Shown here: piece after piece, positions 1 through 5,197 of the stretch
How the letters are laid out: each line of letters opens with the position of its first letter
Position numbering within the stretch: position 1 is the first letter of the stretch
Position numbers and translations under genes: made by a program
Source of the DNA: Leptolyngbya sp. SIO4C5
GTDB taxonomy: Bacteria; Cyanobacteriota; Cyanobacteriia; Phormidesmidales; Phormidesmidaceae
Length of the DNA stretch: 5,368 bases
Direction of reading: 5' to 3'
Assembly: GCA_010671965.1 (NCBI GenBank)
Contig: JAAHIC010000360.1
Coordinates: 1 to 5,368, forward strand
Notes under the pieces: generated by a model
What the model was told of the DNA's origin: nothing
Seen by the model: the letters and a program-made list of their open reading frames with translations, nothing else
Databases searched by the model: none

Positions 1-860
1 TGGATGACGCCGTTATTTTGGCTAAAAGTTGTATTTGGGAAGGTGTTGAAACAGGCGGCAATAAAGGAATTGATCCCATCTGCCAAAACGCCTCCCTGAA
101 TGCGCTTGAAGTATTTTTCTCCTTTTTACGGATGTCCTCGATCGCTATTGGCCTGCTGGTAGGCTACATTGTCGCCGTTTTTATGGGGCTAATTAGCTTT
201 GGCAATTTGTTAGGCAACGGCCCTGTCTTTGCGCTGCCAATTCCCTTCCGCTTTGGCTTCGGCTTTCAGCTTGCCAGTTTTATTCCTTTCGCCTTCCTCT
301 ACCTGATCACCACCATCGAATCCATTGGCGACCTGACAGCGACTTCCTCAATTACAGGTGAACCGATCAAAGGAGAAAAATACTTCAAGCGCATTCAGGG
401 AGGCGTTTTGGCAGATGGGATCAATTCCTTTATTGCCGCCTGTTTCAACACCTTCCCAAATACAACTTTTAGCCAAAATAACGGCGTCATCCAGCTCACG
501 GGGATTGGCAGCCGCTATGTGGGCTACTTCATTGCTGGCATCTTCGTGATTCTAGGACTCTTCCCGGTTGTTGGCTCAGTTCTGCAAGCAATTCCGCAGC
601 CTGTATTAGGCGGTGCTACCTTGATCATGTTTGGCACCGTAGCCGCAGCGGGCATCAAAATTCTGTCAACGGTCAACTTCACCAAGCGATCGGCCATCAT
701 TCTGGCGACTTCCTTGGGACTGGGATTGGGCGTCACCTTCTCTCCAGAACTACTAGAAGCTACACCACCATTGGTCAAGAGTATTTTCTCCTCCGGCATT
801 TCCACAGGTGGTCTCTGCGCTCTATTGCTCAATATTGTTCTGCCAGGGCCAAGAGATTAG
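1..860 (+). CDS. NCS2 family xanthine/purine permease, C-terminal part (5' truncated by window edge)
   Basis: Inner-membrane transporter of the nucleobase-cation symporter-2 family, expected to import xanthine or a related purine with protons. The frame is open from base 3 to the TAG at 858-860; the TTG at 18 is internal, so the true start lies upstream. About 285 residues are visible, against roughly 450-465 for the family. Counting from the TTG at 18 as residue 1, the family motif [10 protein letters not shown] is at 153-162, TTIESIGD at 98-105 and LADG at 131-134. The spacing of E101, D133, Q153 and T161 matches E272, D304, Q324 and T332 of E. coli XanQ, so the binding-site residues look intact. 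Long hydrophobic segments fall near 40-62, 86-98, 168-190, 196-215 and 226-241. The protein ends soon after LLNIVLP, as in XanQ relatives but with almost no tail. Xanthine versus urate specificity cannot be decided here. No terminator directly follows; the first good one is at 1147-1174. Confidence 0.93.
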   Translation, partial: DDAVILAKSCIWEGVETGGNKGIDPICQNASLNALEVFFSFLRMSSIAIGLLVGYIVAVFMGLISFGNLLGNGPVFALPIPFRFGFGFQLASFIPFAFLYLITTIESIGDLTATSSITGEPIKGEKYFKRIQGGVLADGINSFIAACFNTFPNTTFSQNNGVIQLTGIGSRYVGYFIAGIFVILGLFPVVGSVLQAIPQPVLGGATLIMFGTVAAAGIKILSTVNFTKRSAIILATSLGLGLGVTFSPELLEATPPLVKSIFSSGISTGGLCALLLNIVLPGPRD

Positions 861-894
861 AACACGGCAGAAATCTGAAATAGCAAACGAATGT

Positions 895-1098
895 TCAAGG
901 AACAGTCGCAATAGGGGGAACCTCCTGGGGGGCTGGAGGAAAAGTAGGTTCTTCTGGAGACGGGATAATAGTGGGCGGCTCCTCTGGCGGCATGTCTGGT
1001 TTTTCCGGAAAAGCAGGCGTCGTAGGTGGCTCTTGCGGCGGCAAAGCGGGTTCTTCTGGAACAGCGGGAGGGGATGAGGGTTCCGGTTCGCTATTCAT
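895..1098 (-). CDS. Small Pro/Glu-rich tandem-repeat protein, 67 aa
   Basis: I do not recognise this protein. After a 13-residue leader (MNSEPEPSSPPAV) it is three consecutive 17-residue units, PEEPALPPQEPPTTPAF, PEKPDMPPEEPPTIIPS and PEEPTFPPAPQEVPPIA (residues 14-30, 31-47, 48-64). Each begins PE(E/K)P and carries a PP pair at the seventh position. It has no Cys, signal peptide or membrane segment and should be an extended, acidic, polyproline-like chain. The ATG at 1098 is preceded by AGGA (1107-1110) with 8 nt spacing, the best evidence that it is translated. It converges on the permease gene, 34 nt away, and lies 94 nt downstream of the 66-aa gene, with which it may share a transcript. 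The antisense plus-strand frame is also open, as expected opposite such biased codons, so expression is not proven. Confidence 0.55.
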   Translation of the reverse strand: MNSEPEPSSPPAVPEEPALPPQEPPTTPAFPEKPDMPPEEPPTIIPSPEEPTFPPAPQEVPPIATVP

Positions 1099-1146
1099 GA
1101 TGGGTGTCCTAAATACTTTGAGTTTTTGGTTACGCTGAGAAATATC

Positions 1147-1174
1147 AGCCTCGTTGACCTGAACGAGGCTTTTT
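1147..1174 (+). terminator. Intrinsic terminator, plus-strand orientation
   Basis: A perfect 9-bp stem (AGCCTCGTT at 1147-1155 with AACGAGGCT at 1162-1170) closes a 6-nt loop and is followed at once by TTTT (1171-1174). Read on the minus strand, the stem is followed by GATATTTCTC, a much poorer U-tract, so the element should stop plus-strand transcripts well and minus-strand ones weakly. The only plus-strand gene upstream is the permease ending at 860, so its transcript probably ends here, antisense to the 67-aa gene. Confidence 0.75.
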
Positions 1175-1192
1175 CGATGTGTAGATTAATGG

Positions 1193-1393
1193 CTAGGAAT
1201 CTGATGCTGCGGTCGAGGCAGAATCCTGCTCTGCGGCATCCGTTTCGCTTCTAGACATTTTCTGAGCCATCTCATAGTCCGAATCAAAGTCAACGGCAGG
1301 CGCATTTTTGGCATCGGCCACCATCGCTTCGGCCACCGCTTTGGCATCCTGGGTAGAGGCTGATTCGGGATTAGATTTAACTTTTTCTTTCAT
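1193..1393 (-). CDS. Small acidic hydrophilic protein, 66 aa, unknown function
   Basis: Not assigned to a named family. The protein starts MKEKVKSNPES, passes through an Ala/Asp-rich stretch (AKAVAEAMVADAKNAPAVDF, residues 17-36), then DSDYEMAQKMSRSE (37-50), and ends in a Ser/Ala/Asp tail. It has no Cys, no signal peptide and no membrane segment, and is probably cytosolic and partly disordered. The DFDSDYEMAQKMSRSE core recalls short hypothetical proteins in cyanobacteria with a D-Y-x-x-A-Q-x-x-S core, but that is from memory and unchecked. The ATG at 1393 is the only plausible start. No Shine-Dalgarno sequence sits close to it, which is not rare in cyanobacteria. A 7-bp hairpin lies 14-32 nt upstream. 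The gene may be co-transcribed with the 67-aa gene through the intervening hairpin. Confidence 0.55.
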   Translation of the reverse strand: MKEKVKSNPESASTQDAKAVAEAMVADAKNAPAVDFDSDYEMAQKMSRSETDAAEQDSASTAASDS

Positions 1394-1407
1394 GACTGTT
1401 TCGGGTT

Positions 1408-1425
1408 CTAGACCCTGAGGTCTAG
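1408..1425. repeat. Inverted repeat upstream of the 66-aa gene
   Basis: CTAGACC (1408-1414) and GGTCTAG (1419-1425) form a perfect 7-bp stem with a CTGA loop. On the minus strand this lies 14-32 nt before the ATG at 1393, so it could be a leader hairpin or an operator half-site pair. There is no U-tract, so it is not a terminator. Confidence 0.4.
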
Positions 1426-1542
1426 CAAATAGGTTGACCTCTCAAATCTACTGAAACACAAGGATTAAAGGATATTTGCTGAAAGATAGATTCTGCCTGC
1501 AGTTTTTTCATGCCCAAGAAGCTGATTGACTCCCTATTTAGG

Positions 1543-1570
1543 CGGAGGTATTTGTGATTTTTTGCCTCCG
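1543..1570 (+). promoter_or_regulatory. Leader hairpin upstream of miaB enclosing a GGAGG
   Basis: CGGAGGTA (1543-1550) can pair with TGCCTCCG (1563-1570), including one G-U pair, around a T-rich 12-nt loop. A second GCCTCC at 1583-1588 offers a weaker alternative partner for the same GGAGG. The stem would sequester the ribosome binding site of the candidate leader ORF at 1554. No run of T follows, so it is not an intrinsic terminator. Apart from this and the flanking small features, the 250-base gap 1394-1643 shows nothing else; I found no convincing -35/-10 pair for miaB. Confidence 0.3.
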
Positions 1571-1625
1571 GTCTGAACCTGATGCCTCCTCAAGCCTGCG
1601 CACAAGTGGCAAAATAGTGGTTTAG
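1554..1625 (+). CDS. Candidate 23-codon leader ORF upstream of miaB
   Basis: A GTG at 1554 sits 5 nt after a full GGAGG (1544-1548), a stronger ribosome binding site than the one before miaB. The frame reads MIFCLRSEPDASSS and on to a TAG at 1623-1625, 18 nt before the miaB ATG and in the same frame as miaB, separated only by that stop. It includes Phe-Cys (TTT TGC) near the start, then Ser TCT and a Ser pair (TCC TCA); such UNN codons are read by tRNAs of the class that MiaB modifies. Five of 23 codons is not a clear enrichment. It could be a regulatory leader peptide, a translational coupling device, or chance. Confidence 0.3.
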   Translation: MIFCLRSEPDASSSLRTSGKIVV

Positions 1626-1643
1626 CTGTTTGTCACTAGGTCT

Positions 1644-3002
1644 ATGGCTGTTTCTCCCCGTCGCTACCACATCACTACCTTCGGCTGTCAGATGAACAAA
1701 GCCGACTCTGAGCGCATGGCTGGCATCTTAGATGACATGGGCTTTGAATGGGTAGAAGATCCGCACACGGCGGATGTAGTGCTCTACAACACCTGCACCA
1801 TTCGCGACAACGCTGAGCAAAAGGTCTATTCTTACCTGGGACGGCAGGCCAAGCGTAAGCACCAGCAGCCCGATCTGACCCTGATTGTGGCCGGGTGTGT
1901 GGCCCAGCAGGAGGGCGAGTCCCTGCTGCGACGAGTACCGGAGCTAGATCTGGTGATGGGGCCGCAGCACGCCAATCGTTTGCAAGATTTACTAGAGCAG
2001 GTGTTTGACGGCAATCAGGTGGTGGCGACAGAGCCAGTTCACATCATGGAAGACATTACCAAGCCTCGCCGCGACAGCCGGGTGACGGCCTGGGTAAATG
2101 TGATTTACGGCTGCAATGAGCGCTGTACCTACTGCGTGGTGCCCAACGTGCGCGGGGTGGAGCAGTCGCGGACGCCAGAGACGATTCGGGCGGAGATGGA
2201 GCAGCTGGGCCAGCAGGGCTTTAAGGAAGTGACGCTGCTAGGGCAAAACATTGACGCTTACGGACGGGACCTACCCGGTACTACCCCAGAAGGACGGCAT
2301 CAACATACCCTGACTGACCTGCTGTACTTTGTCCATGACGTGCCGGGAATTGAGCGGCTGCGCTTTGCTACTAGCCATCCTCGCTACTTCACTGAGCGGC
2401 TGATTCGCGCCTGTGCGGAACTGCCCAAGGTTTGCGAACACTTCCATATTCCCTTCCAGTCAGGGGATAACGAGGTGCTGAAGGCTATGAGTCGGGGCTA
2501 CACCCACGAGAAGTATCGCCGCATTATCGACACGGTGCGCCGCTACATGCCCGACGCCGCTATTAGCGCCGATGCCATTGTCGGCTTCCCCGGCGAAACC
2601 GAAGCCCAGTTTGAAAATACGCTGAAGCTGGTAGAGGATATTGGCTTTGATCAGCTCAACACCGCTGCCTATTCCCCCCGACCTGGAACACCTGCCGCCG
2701 TCTGGGAAAATCAGCTTAGCGAGGAGGTGAAAAGCGATCGCCTGCAGCGTCTCAATCACCTGGTTTCGATCAAAGCTGCCGAGCGATCGCAGCGGTACGC
2801 GGGCCGACTAGAAGAAGTGCTGGTAGAAGAGGCCAATCCTAAAGATCCGACTCAGGTGATGGGGCGGACACGAGGCAATCGCTTAGCTTTCTTTGCGGGG
2901 GATATTGCCGCTCTCAAGGGCCAAATCGTCACGGTTCGCATTACCGAAGCGCGAGCCTTTAGCCTCACCGGAGAGCGGCTGGAAGCCGCCGTAGTGCTCT
3001 AG
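1644..3002 (+). CDS. miaB: tRNA-2-methylthio-N6-isopentenyladenosine(37) synthase MiaB
   Basis: Radical-SAM methylthiotransferase that converts i6A37 to ms2i6A37 in tRNAs reading UNN codons, inserting sulfur and a methyl group with two [4Fe-4S] clusters and SAM; cytosolic. At 452 aa it is of normal family length and intact. The N-terminal UPF0004 domain carries the three auxiliary-cluster cysteines: C15 in FGCQMN, C51 in [10 protein letters not shown] and C85 in VAGCVAQQ. The radical-SAM core has [12 protein letters not shown] with C157, C161 and C164 (CxxxCxxC), followed by [11 protein letters not shown]. Later motifs include [38 protein letters not shown] and [10 protein letters not shown]; a TRAM RNA-binding domain occupies roughly 385-450. 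FGCQMN and the overall pattern favour MiaB over RimO or MtaB. The ATG at 1644 starts [18 protein letters not shown] at the usual position; its AGG at 1638-1640 is weak and close. Its stop interlocks with that of the convergent TPR gene. Confidence 0.98.
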   Translation: MAVSPRRYHITTFGCQMNKADSERMAGILDDMGFEWVEDPHTADVVLYNTCTIRDNAEQKVYSYLGRQAKRKHQQPDLTLIVAGCVAQQEGESLLRRVPELDLVMGPQHANRLQDLLEQVFDGNQVVATEPVHIMEDITKPRRDSRVTAWVNVIYGCNERCTYCVVPNVRGVEQSRTPETIRAEMEQLGQQGFKEVTLLGQNIDAYGRDLPGTTPEGRHQHTLTDLLYFVHDVPGIERLRFATSHPRYFTERLIRACAELPKVCEHFHIPFQSGDNEVLKAMSRGYTHEKYRRIIDTVRRYMPDAAISADAIVGFPGETEAQFENTLKLVEDIGFDQLNTAAYSPRPGTPAAVWENQLSEEVKSDRLQRLNHLVSIKAAERSQRYAGRLEEVLVEEANPKDPTQVMGRTRGNRLAFFAGDIAALKGQIVTVRITEARAFSLTGERLEAAVVL

Positions 3003-4129
3003 CTGTCAACTCCCCATACTTCTAGAAGCTGCTCGGTGCGCTCTACGCTGGCGGTATCGTCTTGCTGGCGGTAGAGCGACTGGGCCTGTCGCACATAGGA
3101 AATGGCTTCCTGTTCAAAGCCTTGTCCCCAGAGGGCTAAACCCAGGTTATAGTGAGCACCCGGATCGGCGGGTAGCAGTCTGACTAAACGCCGATAAGCG
3201 AGCACTGCCTGAAAATACTGCTCTCTCGCCAGGTAAGTTTCACCGAGCATCGCCTGGGCCACGGCAATATCGGGATCAGCATCAGCCGCCCTCAGGTAGT
3301 GACTAAAAGCTTCTTCAGCTTGACCGCGATCGCTCAAAATCTCGGCTAGCTGGACTTGAGCTTCGGCATTGTTGGGGTCAAGCTGCACGGCTCGTCTGAG
3401 CGACTGGAGTGCCTGCTCCTGATTGTCTTCTATCAGCCAGAGATTTGCCAGACTGAGGTGCAGGCTGCTGCGGTCAGGGTAGAGCTGCTGTACCTGCTGA
3501 AAAACCTGCCGGGCTTCGCGGTACTGCTCCTGCTGCAGGTAGAGATTGCCTAAAGCTTCCAGGGCCTGCGCATTGTTAGGCGAAATGCCTGTCAGCCGTC
3601 GATAGGCATCGGCGGCCCTGTCATAGTCTTCTAGGCGAATTAAAACGCCGCCCAAACCGAGGTAGGCATCGACTTCATTGGGATCTAAGCGAATGATTTC
3701 GTTGTAGGCAGTAACGGCAGCTTCGAGTTCTTCAGCGTTGACCAAGCTATAGGCCAGACCATAGCGAAACGCCTTGTTATTGCCGTCTAAATTAATGGCC
3801 TGACGGTAAGCTTCAGCTGCGGCTGAATAGTTGCCCTGCTGCACATATATGTAGCCAATTCCGGAATAAATCCGGGGATTATCGCGCTCTAGCTGCGCTG
3901 CCTGCTGATAGGATGAGATAGCGCCAGCATAGTCCCGCTTATCTAGGCGATCGCGTCCCTGCCGCAAGAGTTCGCCTACCCGCTCATCGTTAGAGCTATT
4001 TTGGGTCAGCAGTTCTGGAACCGCTTCATTTAGTGCAGTTCTACGCGGCTGGAAATCAACAGCCTGAGCAACAAGGGGGAAACAGCTAATCTCTAGCAGA
4101 GTCGCGGCAATTAGAATACGCCTATACAC
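2999..4129 (-). CDS. Secreted TPR-repeat protein, nine tandem TPRs
   Basis: Protein-interaction scaffold of 376 aa, probably exported across the cytoplasmic membrane. Residues 1-23 form a signal peptide: MYRRIL, a hydrophobic core, then PLVAQA with likely signal peptidase I cleavage before VDF. C16 does not sit in a lipobox, since E13 occupies the -3 position. After a polar linker (24-50), nine 34-residue TPR units run without a gap: 51-84, 85-118, 119-152, 153-186, 187-220, 221-254, 255-288, 289-322 and 323-356, most ending in a D/S-P-N-N type turn ([21 protein letters not shown]). A 20-residue tail ends in VWGVDS. TPR proteins bind partners and have no catalytic motif, so the specific role is unknown. 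The start is GTG at 4129, fixed by a strong Shine-Dalgarno sequence. It is tail-to-tail with miaB (4-bp overlap) and divergent from the YbjQ gene with a 98-nt shared upstream region. Confidence 0.9.
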   Translation of the reverse strand: MYRRILIAATLLEISCFPLVAQAVDFQPRRTALNEAVPELLTQNSSNDERVGELLRQGRDRLDKRDYAGAISSYQQAAQLERDNPRIYSGIGYIYVQQGNYSAAAEAYRQAINLDGNNKAFRYGLAYSLVNAEELEAAVTAYNEIIRLDPNEVDAYLGLGGVLIRLEDYDRAADAYRRLTGISPNNAQALEALGNLYLQQEQYREARQVFQQVQQLYPDRSSLHLSLANLWLIEDNQEQALQSLRRAVQLDPNNAEAQVQLAEILSDRGQAEEAFSHYLRAADADPDIAVAQAMLGETYLAREQYFQAVLAYRRLVRLLPADPGAHYNLGLALWGQGFEQEAISYVRQAQSLYRQQDDTASVERTEQLLEVWGVDS

Positions 4130-4135
4130 GGGTTA

Positions 4136-4141
4136 TCCTCC
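4136..4141 (-). promoter_or_regulatory. Ribosome binding site that sets the GTG start of the TPR gene
   Basis: On the minus strand GGAGGA occupies 4141-4136. The GGAGG core is 7 nt from the GTG at 4129-4127, ideal spacing. The hydrophobic signal peptide follows directly, so this GTG is preferred over any internal start. Confidence 0.8.
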
Positions 4142-4167
4142 GAAGGTTCAACAGGGATGAGGGACGA

Positions 4168-4196
4168 AAGTTAGCCGCAAAAGGCTTCTTCGCCAA
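4168..4196 (-). promoter_or_regulatory. Candidate sigma70-type promoter for the TPR gene
   Basis: On the minus strand TTGGCG (4196-4191) and TAACTT (4173-4168) are separated by exactly 17 nt. The predicted start near 4161 would give a leader of about 30 nt that includes the ribosome binding site. The matches to TTGACA and TATAAT are partial (4/6 and 3/6). The divergent ybjQ promoter must lie in the same 98-nt region, but I see no good box pair for it. Confidence 0.3.
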
Positions 4197-4227
4197 GTTT
4201 TATTAAGTTATGTCTGGGGATCAATAA

Positions 4228-4557
4228 ATGATTGTAACAACAACCGATGTTCTCCAAGGAAAAGTTATCAGCGATTACCGGGGTGTGGTGACGGCAGAAG
4301 TGGTCTATGGCAGCAACGCGCTGCGAGATTTTTTTGCGGGCATTCGCGACATTATTGGTGGCCGCACCGGAGCCTACGAGCGCGTTTTTGAGCGGGGCCA
4401 GCGAGAAGCGTTAGAGGAAATTGAGCAGCGGGCCGCTCGTCTGGGAGCGGATGCGGTCATTGGCGTGCGGGTGACGACGGACACTATCAATATGGATGAG
4501 ACGGGAGTGCTGATGCTGATTACGGCGACGGGAACGGCTGTGAAGCTGCAGGGCTAG
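4228..4557 (+). CDS. YbjQ/UPF0145 family protein, 109 aa
   Basis: Small soluble protein of the UPF0145 (YbjQ, DUF74) family, which forms compact oligomers and is often labelled a putative heavy-metal-binding domain although its biochemical role is not settled. Length is normal (E. coli YbjQ is about 107 aa). Family hallmarks are present: TTTDVLQGKVISDYRGVVTAE (4-24, an N-terminal strand-turn-strand), GSNALRDFFAGIRDIIGGRTGAYE (28-51), the ERGQREALEEIEQRA helix (55-69), and LGADAVIGVRV (72-82), followed by TDTINMDETGVLMLITATGTAV (84-105). It contains no Cys or His, so metal binding through those side chains is unlikely here. The ATG at 4228 has GGGGA (4216-4220) at 7-nt spacing. It is probably a single-gene transcript, divergent from the TPR gene and ended or flanked by the palindrome at 4564-4587. 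Confidence 0.93.
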   Translation: MIVTTTDVLQGKVISDYRGVVTAEVVYGSNALRDFFAGIRDIIGGRTGAYERVFERGQREALEEIEQRAARLGADAVIGVRVTTDTINMDETGVLMLITATGTAVKLQG

Positions 4558-4563
4558 ACACGG

Positions 4564-4590
4564 GTAGGCGGGCAATGCCCGCCCTACTTT
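4564..4590 (+). repeat. GC-rich palindrome after ybjQ, dispersed-repeat type and possible weak terminator
   Basis: GTAGG-CGGGC (4564-4573) pairs with GCCCG-CCTAC (4577-4587) around an AAT loop; a single C (4582) bulges from the 3' arm, giving ten base pairs. TTT follows on the plus strand only. The GTAGG..CGGGCA..TGCCCG..CCTAC pattern resembles short palindromic repeats that I recall being scattered between genes in many cyanobacterial genomes, often next to 3' ends. It lies between the convergent ybjQ and 86-aa genes and might act as a weak plus-strand terminator. Confidence 0.6.
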
Positions 4591-4644
4591 GACGGTGCGG
4601 CAGCGGGCAATATGTTCTAACTGCTGCGATCGCCCTCTACTGGT

Positions 4645-4905
4645 CTATGCCAGCCGCACCAGCTTGACCAGCAGGCACATCACTTCGTCGGGATCGGTGG
4701 TGAGGATGGCGCGGTTGTCGGGAATGTCAATTGGGTGCGTCCAGCGAAAGGTTTCGGCATAGCGAGCCTGGTGGAGCTGGTGAATAGTGCGCTTCACTAA
4801 AGGCGGCGGGCCGATGAGGATATGGCGAATGGGCTGGGGGTCGGTGCTGGCGGATGGAACTGACTCGGTGAGAGCAGTTTGAACGCTGTTGGAGTGTTGC
4901 AACAT
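4645..4905 (-). CDS. Conserved-looking small cyanobacterial hypothetical protein, 86 aa
   Basis: Function unknown. A polar, Ser/Thr-rich N-terminus (1-24) precedes a compact domain: PIRHILIGPPPLVKRTIHQL (25-44), then HQARYAETFRWTHPIDIP (45-62), and finally DPDEVMCLLVKLVRLA (71-86). The pattern RHxLIGxPxxVxxTIHxLHxxxYAExxxW...P...EVMxLL matches, from memory, short hypothetical proteins common in filamentous cyanobacteria. This copy has a longer segment than I recall between the W/P region and EVM (NRAILTT). It has no signal peptide or membrane segment. The ATG at 4905 is supported by AGGA (4916-4913) at 7-nt spacing on the minus strand. It converges on the YbjQ gene, 87 nt away, with the GC-rich palindrome between them. 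The plus-strand frame covering its upstream half is a shadow. Confidence 0.75.
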   Translation of the reverse strand: MLQHSNSVQTALTESVPSASTDPQPIRHILIGPPPLVKRTIHQLHQARYAETFRWTHPIDIPDNRAILTTDPDEVMCLLVKLVRLA

Positions 4906-4953
4906 CAGTTTTTCCTGTTTTTGGGATGGGCAAAAAGTGCCCGCTGCGATCGC

Positions 4954-5064
4954 TCAAACGGAGATAACCCCGTCTAGAGCACCACAGCGAGCCAATAAAC
5001 CCAAAAACAAGCCGCCCCAAACCAGCGCAAAGCGAGTCAGGGCGGCTAAGGAAACTGCTAAAAT
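4954..5064 (-). pseudogene. Hydrophobic open frame without a canonical start, possible small membrane protein or remnant
   Basis: The minus-strand frame is open from 5103 to a TGA at 4956-4954. From the ATT at 5064 it reads ILAVSLAALTRFALVWGG, continues LFLGLLARC and ends DGVISV: about 28 hydrophobic residues, one clear membrane-helix candidate. No ATG, GTG or TTG precedes the helix; ATT (5064) or CTG (5073, 5094) would be needed, and the first TTG (5010) is in mid-helix. It sits 48 nt upstream of the 86-aa gene on the same strand. It may be a decayed small membrane-protein gene, a real one with a rare start, or chance. Confidence 0.2.
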
Positions 5065-5106
5065 GCCTCTCAGCCTGCCGACTGGCCTAATCAGTCTGGT
5101 GGGTTA

Positions 5107-5141
5107 GCGGTTCGGAGTTGTTGCTACCAACTTCGGGCCGC
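5107..5141 (+). ncRNA. Long plus-strand RNA hairpin (structured element)
   Basis: The arms 5107-5120 and 5128-5141 pair over 14 consecutive positions (11 Watson-Crick, 3 G-U) around a 7-nt loop (TTGCTAC). The G-U pairs become A-C mismatches on the other strand, so the structure exists only in a plus-strand RNA. TTTTT follows at 5150-5154, 8 nt beyond the stem, too far for a classic terminator. It could be part of a small RNA or a 5' leader. Nothing else identifies a class, so the ncRNA type is provisional. Confidence 0.3.
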
Positions 5142-5163
5142 GCAGCTAGTTTTTGGACGAGCC

Positions 5164-5197
5164 ATGCAGAAGCTACGAAAAATGCGCGTTTCTGCAT
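5164..5197. repeat. Inverted repeat ATGCAGAA / TTCTGCAT
   Basis: ATGCAGAA (5164-5171) and TTCTGCAT (5190-5197) are perfect reverse complements. Two further pairs (G-T and C-G) extend inward to a 10-bp stem with a 14-nt loop. The repeat lies 22 nt after the longer hairpin at 5107-5141, and the ATG of the weak 44-codon ORF is its left end. Confidence 0.4.

Noticed and set aside
524..832. 102-aa minus-strand ORF inside the permease gene
   Set aside because: It lies fully opposite a well-conserved transporter frame and has no family resemblance or independent signals.
907..1059. Three 51-bp units as a CRISPR array
   Set aside because: The units are contiguous, diverged at the DNA level and in a coding frame; there are no spacers or identical repeats.
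808..1077. 89-aa plus-strand ORF, Arg/Trp/Phe-rich
   Set aside because: It is the antisense shadow of the Pro-rich 67-aa gene and overlaps the permease end; it has no ribosome binding site, and its composition is explained by reverse-complemented Pro/Glu codons.
1434..1439. TTGACC as a -35 box for miaB
   Set aside because: No acceptable -10 box lies 16-18 nt downstream.
2460..2759. 99-aa minus-strand ORF inside miaB
   Set aside because: It is a shadow of the miaB frame, which carries every family motif here.
2999..4129. TPR protein as a lipoprotein (Cys16)
   Set aside because: The residues before Cys16 are E-I-S, which breaks the lipobox; VAQA followed by VD fits signal peptidase I better.
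4727..5020. 97-aa minus-strand ORF overlapping the 86-aa gene
   Set aside because: TTG start without a binding site and a different frame from the better supported 86-aa protein; no recognisable motif.
4889..5107. 72-aa plus-strand ORF, Lys/Pro/Ala-rich
   Set aside because: TTG start with no ribosome binding site; it overlaps the start and binding site of the 86-aa gene and is antisense to the hydrophobic frame, which explains its Lys/Asn/Gln richness.
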